DNA of 64,000 bases from Puffinus mauretanicus (taxonomy: Eukaryota; Chordata; Aves; Procellariiformes; Procellariidae): NCBI GenBank assembly GCA_023333565.1, contig JAJKFH010003627.1:5995501-6059500 (forward strand). The letters run 5' to 3'. Every line of letters starts with the position of its first letter. Positions within the stretch are counted from its first letter, which is position 1. The position numbers were made by a program, and so were the translations under genes. Positions 11,350-24,540 of this stretch are shown piece by piece. The notes below the pieces were generated by a model, which worked only from the letters and a program-made list of their open reading frames with translations, ran no database searches and was not told where the DNA came from.

Positions 11350-11820
11350 GCTGGGGGAAGAAGAAGGAAGGGGGGATGTTTAGAGTTACGGCATTTGTCT
11401 TCCCAAGTAACCATAACGCATGATGGAGCTCTGCTTTCCTGGAGATGGCTGAACACCTGCCTGCCGATGGGAAGGAGTGAATGAATTCCTTGTTTTGCCT
11501 TGCTTGCATGCATGGCTTTTGCTTTATTTCTTAAACTGTCTTTATCTCAACCCACGAGTTTCCTCACTTTTACTCTTCTGATTCTCTCTCCCATCCCATC
11601 GGAGGGAAGTGAGTAAGCAGCCGTGTGGTGCTTAGTTGCCGGCTGGTGTTAAATCACACCACCTTCCTTGTGTGCTTGATCAAGGCTTGGAGGCCTGGGT
11701 TCCCAAGGAAAGCAAGCTGCTTCCAGGTTTTAGTGGTTTTGCTGAACCAATTGGATAAAAAGAAATCATTAACACCTCAACACAATGAATTTTGGACCCT
11801 GCTGTTGTTAAGAAAAAACA

Positions 11821-11880
11821 CTGCAAGTCCAAAATCAACTAAGGCCAATGCTGTAAGTCCAAAATCAACTGAAGCCAATG
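11821..11880 (+). repeat. 30-bp tandem duplication
   Basis: Bases 11821-11850 and 11851-11880 are two head-to-tail copies of a 30-bp unit that differ at three positions. The second copy runs into the stem-loop at 11870-11906. The duplication lies inside the 202-codon open frame at 11625-12233, to which it adds ten in-phase codons. Confidence 0.95.
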
Positions 11881-11906
11881 GGAACTCTTTCATACCATTG
11901 ACTTCA
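11870..11906. repeat. Stem-loop core of an old amniote repeat
   Basis: Arms TGAAGCCAATGG (11870-11881) and CCATTGACTTCA (11895-11906) pair at 11 of 12 positions around a 13-nt loop. TGAAGTCAATGG paired with its complement is the hallmark of the same old repeat family seen at 7759-7838 and 61984-62012. The family name is not assigned. Confidence 0.55.
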
Positions 11907-12233
11907 AGGTGCCGTGTGACAAAATCTGAAATATGCAATGGAGACATCTTCATACTTGACACAAATGAGACTTGTCTCAGGCAATATCACACTCTTCACA
12001 CAGCTGCCTTGTTCCCTTTTACTTACTTAACTTCTATTGCTGTCTCTTATTGGCTGTTTAATCCCACAGCATCAACCCTACCAATGTCTGCTCTCACATT
12101 CAGAAATACCTACCGTGGTAGGGACAGTGGAATATATGGGACGAAGTCAAATTCAAACACAGAGAAGATAAATTATGCTACAAGATTCGTGAGCACCAGG
12201 GTCAGCAATGGAAGAGCTCCATTGTCTCTGTAG

Positions 12234-15200
12234 GCTGGCAGGACTGTGCCAGTTCCCCAGGTATGAGAGCCCAGGTATGAGGATTGCTTCAGACCAAAAG
12301 GGTACAACTTCAGCAACTCAAGCCAATGCTCTGCAGATTTAAAACTAAGTACCACCTATCTTGACCAGGGGAGCTGTTATATCATTGAATGGAGCACTTT
12401 TTCTCATGCGTGGAACACATGTTTATTTTGTCACATCATTTGTAAATCTCCAGTAATGGTGTAAGATTTTTATCTCCAACCTTTTTTTTCATGTTGGGTT
12501 TTCGACAAGGTAAATGAAAAAGCCATCTCGCTTGGCTGAGTTACAGACTGTAACTTCAAGGGCATTCTTTCATTTCCAACCTTCTGTTGCTTTTGACATA
12601 AATCTTGGGAGCTGGACTACTTAGAAAGCAGCAGGACACCCCAGTCAACATTTCCTATTCTTTCTTTTCAAAATATTCTTGTTTTCATTATAAGGCACTC
12701 TCAGAAAGGGGAAGGTTTTATTAATTTTTTTTTCTGCAATGCTACAAATATGAGGAGATCAAGAGTAAAACCCGCGTCAGACAAAATCCGTAGCCGCTAA
12801 AAGTGATCCATTGAGTTATGCTACATTTTGCATATGTGTGTATTTAACCTCCTTGTTGCTACAGGATTTTTTGTTACTCTTTCTTCCCCCTCTTCCAAGT
12901 GCTGATGGAGTTTTAAGATTCCAAGGCTAAGCTATTTTAAACTTCAGTATTAACTGTATGTTTCCTCTGGGATATCCTAGGTAAACTAAATGCTGATTTT
13001 CTTGGCATGCTCTGCTAAGATTTTATTGGTATCAACATTTTCTGTGTCTCAGGTCACATGGCAGCAAAGTTCCTTCTGAAAGTTCACCAAAACCCACACT
13101 AAGAAAAAGACATTCTCCCCTCATTTTAAGCCACTATAAATTAGGCTCTAGACATATGGGAAATTAGGGGAATTATTACAATGTGTTTATCTGTATACAA
13201 GAACCAAACATGGGAAGGTATGGCCCAGGACTCCGGAGATCACAGTGTTAGAGAGAAACAAAATATAGAAGAAACATATCCCTTTTAAAGAAATATGTGT
13301 ATGCACACAGAGATATGCCTATGTGTGTGAATATATACGCATATCAGCCAAAACATGACTGAAAAGTATCAAAGTGAAAACCCTGCAGAAAGGGTATGAC
13401 AGAGAGATCTGACATGTCACTCTTTTATCATGTTCCCAGGCTGCTTTAAATGCAGCTCTAATACCAGACTACAAAAGGCAATTTTGAATATAGTGTCTAT
13501 TTTGAGCATATGCATGTACACATAAATGTTAGGAAGTGTGTACATGAATTTGTGTCTTGTTCTGAGAAGACTTACCTACCCTTCAGTAAGATGTCGTACA
13601 GGTTCTCACAATTGTCATCACCAAGCTTTCCAGGCCCTTTGTGATTTTTGCAGCCAATACTTGGGTTGCTATTTTTTTGGTGGGGTTTATGGTATGCTCT
13701 CATGCCATGCATCAAATTAAAGGCATAACTACTAACAAGCACCCATGTGCATGTGGCATCTAGGGTTCCGAAAGGGAAAGAAAGAAACCCAACCACTTCT
13801 TCTGTTGGGCGCTGCCTGTGGGAGGCTGAATTCAGGCATAAATCTGTTCCCAGTTAGGTGGGAATATTCATTTCTTTTAGACCGTTTGAATCTTTCAGTA
13901 AGAACATTTAACAGAATGATAATTTTTAAAAGTAATTAGCAGATATTTAAAAAAAAAAAAAACACCACCATCCCCCCAAACCTAATCAAAGCATCTTAGT
14001 ACGAAAATACAGGTAATTAATGGGAATATATTTGACTATGTAAACAATCCCACTTGGAATAGATTTTGAGTTTTGAGGCTGGACTATAAATACCTTACAC
14101 ACAACTTTCCGTATAATCAACCTTCAGCTGGGGCCTGAGTGAATAACTGATCTGTTTCAGCTCACCTTCCCATCTGCTCAGCCCTCCCAGTGCTGTCTGC
14201 CTTGACATCCTGCTCTGCTGTTTCTCTAAAAACATAACCATTCACTATACCCTGTTAGGTCCTTTCAGAAGGCTCAGTCTTTCAAGGATGCCTTCAGTTA
14301 ACCTGGTAAAGACTCTCCTTAGAGATGATGTAGTCTTTCATTGGAAAGAGGAACTTTTGGAGACCAGACAAGTCTGCCTGTTGGAAATTAGTTTACAGCT
14401 GTTGGTAGAGGAGGCACAAAGGTGTTAATCTGTGATGGGGAAAAGGAAATCTATTATATTTAATTTTATTTACTTTAAAGATATTAGTAAGTCATATGTG
14501 CTTCTCACTCCTGTGGTCAATGTCTTGGTGAGGCAGCACTTTCCCCACTTCCTATTGAATGCTCTTTGGGACGGGAACTTCTTACAGGCTTTCTTATGTA
14601 GTAGAAAAATATCTAATAAGTTTCTGTTACAACTGCAATGACATCGCAATAGAAAAAAGCTCCATCTGGGAATTTTCTGTAAACAGGTTTAAAGGACTTT
14701 CTAGAAGGAGGTGATAAAAGAATCTTCATAGTCAGTGTCCACAATTTATTATACTGAGAATGAAATCTCACATGTAAAACACCCTCCGATGAGAAAAAAG
14801 AACTGTCTTAACAACACTAGTCATCAAGAACTCCCAATACCCAGCACTACACTCTTCCATAATGCAAACTGTTCTAGGTTTATTTCCAAGTGTCAAAGCC
14901 CTGTTGGATTGGATGTTTATGCCTAGATTGCCTCTCACATGGGGACATTTCTCATCCATGCTCACAAGTACTCTAAAAGTTTAGGTGCCCCCATATGCTC
15001 ATGAGTGCTCCCTGGTGCATCGACCCTTTGGAAGTTTCTGTTGGAACGGTAATTGAAGAAATCACAAGACTACATTATTTATGGAGATCATCTGCTCTCA
15101 CAGTTCACTATGCAATATGGAAACAACATGTAGCTGGATATCAAAGGCCATGACAGCTGCAAAGGGCCACATCTTTTTCCAATATCATTGCTTTGAGGGG

Positions 15201-18200
15201 GGAAAAAATGTCTCCTTTCTGAGCTCTTCTGGATCACTGATTTGACTCAGAGCCTGCAAGGAAGGTCTGCAAATCAAAAGGTATCAGTGAATGGTTTGTG
15301 AGTTATTTTGTGAACAAAGTACAGATCATTAAAGCCAAGTTCCCTTCTGTTTCTAATCACTTCTCCCTTAATTTAATCCCTTTACAGTAAGAGAAAATAC
15401 AGAATGAGTGAATGGCAGAGTCTACAGAGCGATGGTCATGAAGGTGAGACAAAGAGCAGTTGATTCTGGTCAGGCCTGGACTAGACTCAAGGCTAACTGT
15501 GTGGTTGACAAAATACAGGTAGGTCTGCATTCCTTAGTTTGTAGGGAACATGGTTTAAAATGGTAGGAGTAACACAGTTCTGAAGAAATCCAATGATCTG
15601 ATTTGACTCACATCAGTCCCTAATTTGCTGTTTCTAAATAAGATCACTGGAAAAAGCAGTAAAGTTGGCAATGTGCTTCTGTTGCCCATGGCAAAGAAGC
15701 CGCACCCTTGAGATGCATCATTTGGAGTTCTGCTGTCTTTATAGTTTGAGTACATGTGGTACAAAGGCAAGGCCTGGCAAGTTGGGGAGAAAATAAAGGA
15801 AGGCCTGTGGCACACCCAGAAGGGCCACAACTCTGCCTAAGTTTCTGAGCATAGCCATGTCATTGAAAGAACAGCAGAAAGAGAGTTACTCATATCTCAG
15901 GCAGTCCTGAGTGGATAGTCGCAAAGAGATCCTAAATTCCATGGCACTGATAAAGCAGGCCAAAATTCGCTTCAGGTTTTTATTTTTCTTCCACCTTGGC
16001 AGCTTTCTTTTCATTAAAGAGATACTGAGAAAATCTGTGTAAGTTGCTGCAGAGCAGACAGAAAGCATGCTGCTCCTTTTGTTTGCTTATTCCTTCTAGC
16101 GTATGCCAAAAAAAGATGTGGAACTTGTTACTTTGCAAATTCTTCCCTGAGAAAGCACTTCACTGATGCTGAAATATGACTATTTGGCTTCCTAGGCTGT
16201 CAATTCTGATTTACTAGTTCTGAGCTCCCAGTTCAATTCTATAAACAAAGGGAGAAGCAATAAAGGTAGAGCACAAATACAATGAAGCTGAGGGTACCTT
16301 TAGGATTCCACATACAGTAGTCAGTCTGACTTCTTTGTAGAGAAATTCCTAGAAAAAGAAGGAATTGCTGTTTATCTACCTGCCTTTCTGTACAAAGACT
16401 GTTGGGGAAAAAGAGCTTTTTTTTCCCATGCACCTCTGTTCTCATCACAGATGTTTCTGCCCTGGTGAATATTCTTCAGTGCTTTGATGATCTCAATTTC
16501 AAAGGCTGCAGAGAGAAGTCTTCCACTTCTCTGAGACTTTCCCACTAACAGATGTTAAGCTATTCTATGTCCCCATAGCTTCCTTTCCTTAGCTACACTG
16601 ATCCTACCTTCTCAGACTGTGTGAAATCATTCCTTTTATATAGGATTTTTTATTTTACATCTGATATAAGGAGGAGAAGGAGTTGCATGCATGCACTGTC
16701 CCATCTTCATTCTGTGGGGTTTTTTTGGACGTACCCAGAGACCATTAATGTTGATAATGTTGTATTTCTACATGGCATTTCTTAGCCACATTTATGTGCT
16801 CTTGTCACACACCATGTGACTGCGGTGGTGAATGTATTATAAGACATAGAAAGAGATGGAAGCAGGAAGATTAAAAAAAAAATGTGAAATGGAACTGTAA
16901 ATAGATTTGACATCCCAACATTTCCATATTCCTCAGCAGACGCATTTATTATTTGTACATTTCCAGCAGTGTAGAAAATGCCTTTTCCAAATTCCCTGCT
17001 TTGAAAGGGGGATAGTTTGACCAATGAGGGGGATCCCAACATAATTTGTACAGATCAGACCTTCAGCTCTGAAACGTCTAAGCCATGAATATGTCATGTG
17101 TCTACAGTTGTCATGCTTAAGAAACAAAATGTGGCACTCTCTACCAGCTTCAGATTGGATATAAAGGCCATATTACTGTGACCCAATCTAGAAATTATGA
17201 AAGTTCCAATCATTGAAGGGCACAATGCTAAAGGACTTGGCAATCAGCCTCAACAGGCTGGATGAGAAGCACAGATATTTCCTTTTAGAAGGGAACTGTT
17301 TTGTGTTCAGACCTCTTGAGTTCCTCCAAGTTCTAGAGATCTTGAACTTGAGTCTGCTGCAGTATGTGTCAGCAGGTCTTTCTGCTAACCCCAGAGTGCT
17401 TTGGATGGGCAATGCTAGCTTTGAAGCTGGCAAAAGTCTGAAAACTTTGCAAAAAACAGGGCAGCTTCAAGCAGGAGTTAAATGCAGTCAGCTGCAGCCC
17501 TTTTCCTGACAGCAGAATAAGACTAACCACCATTAGTCACACTTGCAGAACAATTAATACATTTTTCTTTTGCTAAACAAATGCAATTTGCAAGATTAAA
17601 CCATACAAAAGGGTGGAGGGGTTTTAACACATGCCAGTTGTATTTGATTTCTCTGTCTCCAGATGGCAGCGAGTACAGAATGAGGCTGCATTTCTCAGTG
17701 TGAACATGAATCTCCATCTGCAGCCTCTGCATGCCACAAAGCCTGTGACTCATTCGACTGCTTTGCACTGGCTGGGCTACTGCTGGGTTTGCGTAACCAT
17801 GTTCTCTCAGGACTGGGTCCCCAAGTGCTCCAACAGACAGGCCCAGATCTGCACATGGTTAATTCAGTAGAAGGCAGATCTAAGCACATCAGGGATCTTT
17901 AACCAAATCTGACAACAGCCACTGAATTCAGGGTTCAGTTTCTGTCCCTGAAAGCCTATCTGCCCCAAAAGCTCTTAGAATAATGCCCAACACAACCAAC
18001 TGACCTGCCTGCCCTTGTGTTTTATACTTAGATTGAAGAGTACTTCTTAAAGTCTTGAAACCGTTCTCATTCCCAGAAATGGGAATGAAGACAGGTCATG
18101 CCCATCTATACAGGCTGACTACGGATGCCTTTCTCATCTGTTTTTTTCAGCAAACTGTGCAAATCCCTCCAAGTTTTGTGCAGGTCACTAGAGAAAGGAG

Positions 18201-18420
18201 ATGTCCCCACACTTTGTATGACCTACCCTCTTTGAATGAGAGGCTTGCCTGCTAGAGGGATGGATGATTTCATACCAGTAGAACCACCAGATATAGGCAG
18301 AGATATAACAGTTCTTCTAATGCATTTCCTAATACCCCTCTAACGAAAAGTACTGAAATAGTTCATAACCATGAACTTATGTGAGTGCAAGTCTCTATTC
18401 ACGCAGATACATCACTTTCA
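12234..18420. other. Non-genic unique DNA
   Basis: About 6 kb without a recognised gene or named repeat. The portion 12500-12620 contains compact, mixed-composition sequence around 'CGCTTGGCTGAGTTACAGAC' that could be conserved noncoding DNA, but motif content alone is not enough to call it. A poly(A) run lies at 13949-13963. Reading frames are under 100 codons and unremarkable. Confidence 0.45.
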
Positions 18421-18429
18421 TAGCTGTTT

Positions 18430-18525
18430 GGACACCTGTCCCCATTTGTATATTGGTGAACTCTGCTGAAGTCATACAGTGGAATGAATCAAACATCATC
18501 TAGTCTTCCAGCTCTACCTTGTTCA
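18430..18525 (+). mobile_element. Possible MIR SINE relic (weak)
   Basis: 'CCCCATTTGTATATTGGTGA' (18440-18459), then 'GAAGTCATACAGTGGAATGA' (18469-18488) and a CTTCCAGCTCT stretch follow the order of the MIR core and 3' part (CCCATTTTACAG, GGTCACACAG, CCCAGCCCT). Several expected blocks are missing, so this may be coincidence. Confidence 0.3.
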
Positions 18526-18529
18526 AGTT

Positions 18530-20015
18530 TTGACTTTGGTCACCCATTCTCATAATATTCCCATTTTCCTTCCTCAGTGAGAAGTGACACTGTTTTTATT
18601 TGCGTGTGTTACCGTAGCTAGAAGGAGCCTACTCATGTGTCCGTAATCCACAGAGGTAACTCAGCATGAAATAATATTTTTATTATCTAACCATCTGTGA
18701 TGGGCAAAGGTAGAACAAGGGTATTAGATAGAAGAAGAGTCTGAACCTCTGTCTTTTAGCACTAGCTTAGTCTTTAGACCTTGTTGTCTCCATGGTAAAC
18801 AGCGATGTCCCAAATATTGGAGCTATATCAATGAAAAGTTCTTAGCTATCTCTATTCATGGGAGATACAAGTGGGAGAAACTTGACAGATACACATTTAT
18901 ATGTTTGTGATATAGAAAGATTACCAGCTACCATGGAGATAGCAGGCCTCTGCTGTCTAATGCCTGGCCTTTGCAAGTGCCAACCAACTACCATCATGAA
19001 AGGGGTGGACAACTAAGTGTGGCTGTTCTCCCCCCTCTCTGCTCACTAGCTGGTACAGAATAGAAATTCACTCTAATTTCCAAACCAAGAAAGGCCAAAG
19101 CTACTTCTGGGTGCTACAAGGAGCCTGCCAGCACGCGTCACATGGCATGAGGGTTCAGATGGTGAGGGCTTTATTCTGCACACCGCTACAGAGGAACACA
19201 GTGCCTGTGGGAATTCATGCCTTGGTTGGTTTTACAAGGCTCTGAACATATAAGACTGAATTTATAGAGTTTTCTTATTGCTGGTTCCTCAGCATAGTGG
19301 CTCCCTCTGTGAGAAGGAAGGCAAGCAAGCAACTAGAATATTAGAAAGTATTGTATTTATTGGGTCCTGTAGACATCAAGAAAGTGGGAGGCAGAAAAAG
19401 AGTATCCTCTCAGGAGAGATACAGATTAGACTTTGAGTCAGTCCTACAGCCAGCTGTTTTAAAACCCCAAAAGGGGCTTAACTATTTAAAAATGATTTAG
19501 CTGGTGAAACTGCGCCATATGAATTACTTGGTGGAATTAAGGAGACGAGAATGATGAGGAAGGAGTGAGGGGCTTTATCGACTCAGCACTAAATGTTCAG
19601 CTGAAAAAGGGAGGGCAGGCAAGACAGCTCATAGATGTCTGTGATTTCCAAGCAATCCATGAATGTTTATTGGGACGTCATGTCTCTGACCCTGGAATGG
19701 GATGCAAGCCAATCTGTATAAAAAGATACTCTTGTATTCCTGGCATAATTTTGCGGTGAGCAGAATCTGCTGTATGTATATTTTATGTTTCAGGTTGCAG
19801 GGCCCTGTGTGGGAGTTTTATATAATGTCTTTCAATATTTATTTGGTTAAACTTTACGATTATGATCCTTAGAGAAAATGATTCTCAGATGCTGGATCCT
19901 GCCTGTATAATTTGAATGAGATTATGCACACACACAGAGACAATCTCTTACTCGTACACAACAGCCACTCTATCATGTACGCTTCTCCAGCCCTCCACTG
20001 CTACATATCTCCAAT
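18530..20015. other. Non-genic unique DNA
   Basis: No gene or firm repeat. A short CA stretch lies at 19926-19935. The region around 18700-18790 loosely resembles a MIR 3' part but not enough to annotate. Confidence 0.45.
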
Positions 20016-20019
20016 AACA

Positions 20020-20145
20020 TATTTATCCTCACAGCCACCATATGGGTAAACCAATGACAGTCTTCCCATGACAGATTGATACACAGACACATTGGCCTAG
20101 ATGGAGACAGTGCCTACAGTTAAGTGACTCCCTGGGGTCCTTGTG
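20020..20145 (+). mobile_element. MIR SINE relic
   Basis: 'TATTTATCCTCACAGCCACC' (20020-20039) with 'ATATGGGTAAA' matches the MIR CTCACAACAACCCTATGAGGTA region. 'CCCATGACAGATTGATACAC' (20065-20084) matches CCCATTTTACAGATGAGGAAAC. 'ACAGTTAAGTGACTCCCTGG' (20116-20135) matches GAGGTTAAGTGACTTGCCC. About 20-25 extra bases separate the last two blocks. The order of three separate blocks makes the call fairly good despite divergence. Confidence 0.55.
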
Positions 20146-23100
20146 GTTAGTGAAGACAAACTGGTATGTCCAGAAGGTGTCTAAGCCCTCCAAAGACCTG
20201 AACTGCCTGTGGAAGGCAGAACCTTCCAGGAATCTTTACTAGTTCCCTGCAGAACCAGTAAAGCACAAAAGATTCAGCAGTTGATGTCAACATATCTATG
20301 CCCAGACAAAGTTAAAGTCACCACTGTAAGTGCATTTTTTTTCCAGACTTCTTTGCGTCTTTGTCTTCTCTGCAAGGATCCCCATCTATGAGTCTGATTT
20401 GTATCAGGGAATACATGCGTGCTGTTGCCTCATTTCACACACCTTTTGAGAAGACAAGTGAAAGGTGTCTACAGTTTAAAAAAGAAAGGTTCAAACTGGA
20501 AAGATTAAAGTAGGAGAAGGACTGTGTTGGCTGACAGATGGGGGCTGGGAAAACACAGCCACTGGTGGAACACTAATTTAGCTAAATACCTACTCTGCTG
20601 TACATTTCAGTGCAGTGGGAAGAGGGATGTTCTCCAACACAAAAAAGATCCTTTGCTTCTTAAGCATTCCAGACCACAGAAACTGGAACAATTTGCTGGT
20701 AGAATGATGGTCAAACGGATCCAAGAGTCCTCCATCAGTAGTGTAGAGACACGAAACATATTCCAAACATTATTCCAGCATGTTAGCCTGCTTCCCTGTT
20801 AGTAGTTCAAAGCTGGCATAATCACAATGGCGTTCATTGGGAGAAGCCTCCAATGTTGTACTTCATCCCACTGGCTCTTCCACGTGGAGCTCCCTGATTT
20901 CTGAGCTCTTTACAAATTATTAAATGAGGTTAAATTAATAAAAGTTTACTCTTCTACTTCTTTCTCCCATATATAAATACACCCAGAAAGTTAAAGGAGA
21001 TTACTGTATTACTTTGGGTGCATGAACAATAAAAATGGCCAGTGCTTGAGAGATTAAACTGGGTATAGGCTGGGTTTGCTTGGTGGTAGTTGAATCAGCT
21101 CAGGTGAATGATGAGACAAATGTGTGCCACACAGGCCACTAAAACTCGAGTGACTTGGAACAAGCGAGGGCAGGCAAGCATGTGGGTCTAGCCACACTAG
21201 TAAGAACAATAATGTCTTTACCGTTCACATGTAATCGAAGCAGCCAAAGATCTGTCAGCACAGTAGTTCTCATTAAACATAAGCATTTGCCAACGGTGAG
21301 TGGAACCTGGCATTTCCCAGACAGAAGTATGTGCGCAGTGTGTGCTGCACACACACACTCAGCCTGAGGTTTCTGGGAAGCATTAAGCCATACAGCTACT
21401 GGTGCAGGCCCTTAAGACCAACATCTTTGGTTTGCAGAATGGCTTACTGCTCACCGAAGAATCTTCTGTAGAGTGTGGGCACAGTCGGTCCAGAGCTTCC
21501 AGGAAGCACTGAGCTATGGGCACCAGAAATGGTTGGGATTTTCAGGTGTAATGGAGGTACGATCAGTTGATTTCCTCTAAGCGTTGCACAGTAGCTCTCT
21601 GCTCTTCCTGTTGGATAAGGAAATACTAGACAAATATCAAAAATCCTGAGATTCCACCAAAAATTACTGCCAAGTAGAAAACAAGCATATGTCTATGAAA
21701 AGACAGATGTAAAGTAACCTTAAGCTGTTGCACAGACACTAGGGACAGCAAAAAGAAAAGTTAGGCTCTAATCACTACTATGCTGTGTTACGTTTCCTCT
21801 TGCATTCTCATGAGAGCAGGAGGGAGAAGGAGAAAACAAATATCCTGAAGTTGAGTTTAGGTCATCAGGAGTCTTCAGGGTTAATAGGAACCGTTATTGC
21901 TGAGATGCCAGGGAAAACTATTTCAGACCTATCAGCTCTGCCAAAAAGAGCAAAATCAATCAAACATTTGAGTTCCTGTGTAGGAAGTAAAAATAATTAT
22001 TCTGTTATTTATTACTGTAAAAAAGTTTCATTTCAGCCAAAATGTCTGAAAAAAAAGCATTCAAATTTTATGCGTTTGTGGCTGTAGGAAGATTTTAGTT
22101 GGATGGTTTAAATGAGTCCCTGTGTGTGTGTGTAAATGTCACAACATGCCAAATAAACAAGGGTCTGAGGAGTCTGAATACGGCTGCATTTGAACTTTGG
22201 GAAAATTCAGATTCATGGCCTGGTTGTATTTTGGCATGACAAACTGAGCCAAAGCCTTTACCCAAACACACCCAGGACTGTGAAAAGTTCAACCCTGCAT
22301 CCAGTCTCTGCTTCCATGTCTGTTGCTGCCCTAAGCAAGCATGAAATGGGCTGCATAGGATTTTTGTGTGTCACAGACTGACCAATATTTTCTGCTTCAA
22401 TTTGGAAGTGCCTCTTGTTGCAGCTCCATAACGAGCTGCCTCTATAGCAGATGTCAAAAGCAAAACTAAAGAAGTTTATTTTCCATCCCAGACTGAGTGC
22501 TTCCTGAGAAAAACAAATTCTTTGTGAACATTTAAATCTGCATGGTGACCTGCGTTTCTCCACTGGTAATGCTTTGTATTGCTAAGAGAGAGATCAGGAG
22601 CTAATTCCCAATCTCATCTTTTCCTTCCCACGCCACTGAAAGCCAAGTGTTCTGCTGAGGCAGCAGGCTTGGACCTCTGGGGCACTGAGGGAGACCCTCC
22701 ACTGGTGAAGTTGATCAGAAAACTGTAACATCAATTATCTGCTGAGCTGCTGTGCACACCCCAATGCTTAGCAGTGTCCCCTCTGGCTGATGATAAGTCT
22801 CTTCAGTTTTTCTTGGAGGGCTCTTCCTGTAGGAGCATTGTTTTTGCAGGCAGAACACCTCCAGCTGTTGCCAATGGTAGGCTTTCACCTTCTACCATAG
22901 TGGGCTAGAAAATAATTATTTCCCCACTAGTTCGCTGAACAGTCATACAGTTTAATAGAAAAATCACATTACAGCTATCAAATTCTGCAGAATGGTTCAA
23001 TAAAAGTAGGTGACAACCCAATTCCCTGTTACTTCCATGCAGAGGTCTAAAATAACATATGTAGATCCTCTGGGCATCATCCTTATTCTTTTAGATGATA

Positions 23101-24415
23101 CTTTGCCACAAAAGCATTCAAAAAAATAAGCATGAGAGTTACTGTTTTCTCAGTTTTGGAAGATCACTGGGAATTGGTTCAAGATTGGATCTTATTTAAG
23201 GGAAGATTTCTCCAAAGGGAAGTTCCACATGAGATGAGTTCCCTAGGGATGGAAGAGCTCTTGGCTCTTCACTGCTGCTTTTATTAGACATATCTGGAGA
23301 AGCCACAGTGAGCTATAAAGGAGACCTTACCAGAGAATGCTCTACAAGGCCCATTTTCACAATGATGGCTACCTCCAAGGCTATGAAGTTGAAAGTATGT
23401 ATTCACCTCCTTGAAAACCAGGGCTGTCTTGACAATCTGCTCCAGTTCTGCATGCACTGATCTTTTGGTTATGTTATGGGTGACCCTTTACACTGCGTTT
23501 AATGACTTTATGGGAATCTGGGAAAATGTCCAATCATTCATAGTTGAAATATTGCACTTTGGACTTGGTACCAATACAAGCAACCTTGTACTTTATAAAA
23601 CTGACTGGGAACTGGTTCCCCACCCCTTTTACTCTTCCAAGAACTACAGCCACCACAATAAAGTAGCAGTAGAATTTATGATCATTTACAGTAAGTGGAA
23701 ACAAAGCGCTTCTGGTATCCCATCCCTGGTGCTAGCTATTTTGCTTAAAGCATTGAGGCTCCTATGAAATGCTTCATGCACAATCACATGCCAGTATCTA
23801 CCAGGCCTTTCAAACTGCTTTGACCTGCCCAGAAAGTAACAAAAATCTCTTTGCAGTTGCAAAATAACACACATTAGCTCAGATCAAGTCACCCAGAAAG
23901 GCAGCACTCCTGACTCAAGGCCTGTAAAGATTCTCTCTCAGTGATTTTTTTTACTTCTTCGCCATCAGTATGTTTTATAAAAGTCACTCTTCATAGTAAG
24001 TCTCTCTTATTCATTCAAATGAGCTCCTGACAAATGCAGAAGCAACTTTAAAGTAACCTGGACAGAGATGAAGGCAGGTGGTCTTTAATTTCAGAAAGAG
24101 CTGAGAGAGGGAGATCTTCCCAGCTTGAGTGATAGCTCTGCAATTTGAGTTAAGACAAGCACAATTCCCAGCCCATCGCTCCAGTATATGGACTGTTTTT
24201 AAAAGAAGGAGATGTTATGTCTGTCAACCTGCCCAGAAATCCTTTAGCCAGCAAAAGGAATCTGAAACCGAGATTGTCAAAAGCCAAAAAGGAATATTTT
24301 GCAAAGGCTTCAGGGGTGTTGGGACTGGGGAGGGGAATTCCTAGAAAACATACCTGGTAAAACAGACTGGCCATTGACTCGTAACGAGAGCTTAATATGC
24401 TGCAGTCAAGCATAA
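20146..24415. other. Non-genic unique DNA
   Basis: No gene recognised. Small dinucleotide runs occur at 21347-21358 (CA) and 22121-22133 (TG). The longest frames (about 100-118 codons, for example 23411-23767 plus) have no recognisable features. Confidence 0.45.
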
Positions 24416-24419
24416 ACGT

Positions 24420-24540
24420 GTGGATTCCCAGGGCTGTGGCTTGCTGGACAGAGAGAGGAGCCAAATGGAGGAAGTGTTGCCCAAGGTCTTATTGTGTGTA
24501 AAATGGGAATAAGCATGTTATATGGATAAGCCTCAATTAT
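24420..24540 (-). mobile_element. MIR SINE relic
   Basis: In antisense, 'GTGGATTCCCAGGGCTGTGG' (24420-24439) fits the GGGATTCGAACCCAG region. 'GTTGCCCAAGGTCTTATTGT' (24476-24495) and 'GTGTAAAATGGGAATAAGCA' (24496-24515) fit the CTCATCTGTAAAATGGGGATAATA region, followed by a TATATGGATAAGCCTCA remnant of the TCATAGGGTTGTTGTGAGG part. The centre is degraded. Confidence 0.45.

Larger units (their letters stand above)
11068..11661 (+). mobile_element. Solo LTR of an avian ERVL-type endogenous retrovirus
   Basis: This stretch begins TGTGCTGG and ends ACACCA, giving the TG...CA ends of an LTR. It is flanked by an imperfect 5-bp duplication (gcttc at 11063-11067, ccttc at 11662-11666), and 5 bp is the usual target duplication of ERVL elements. 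I recognise the sequence as a high-copy LTR of neoavian genomes. A perfect CRE palindrome (11327-11334) lies about 10 bp upstream of a TATA box (11344-11349). No internal gag-pol sequence or second LTR is visible nearby, so it is probably the product of recombination between two LTRs. About 600 bp is within the normal LTR range. It carries no viral protein gene. Confidence 0.85.
11625..12233 (+). other. 202-codon open frame starting inside the LTR, probably not a gene
   Basis: An ATG at 11625 lies in the last 40 bases of the solo LTR and is followed by 202 codons without a stop, crossing the tandem duplication and the stem-loop repeat. The translation shows no recognisable domain and looks like translated repeat and unique DNA. 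It has a serine/threonine/asparagine-rich middle and no signal peptide. Its only point of interest is that the LTR promoter points toward it. I consider a chance frame more likely than a gene. Confidence 0.15.

Noticed and set aside
18700..18790. MIR-like 3' wording
   Set aside because: Only scattered words match and the core is absent.
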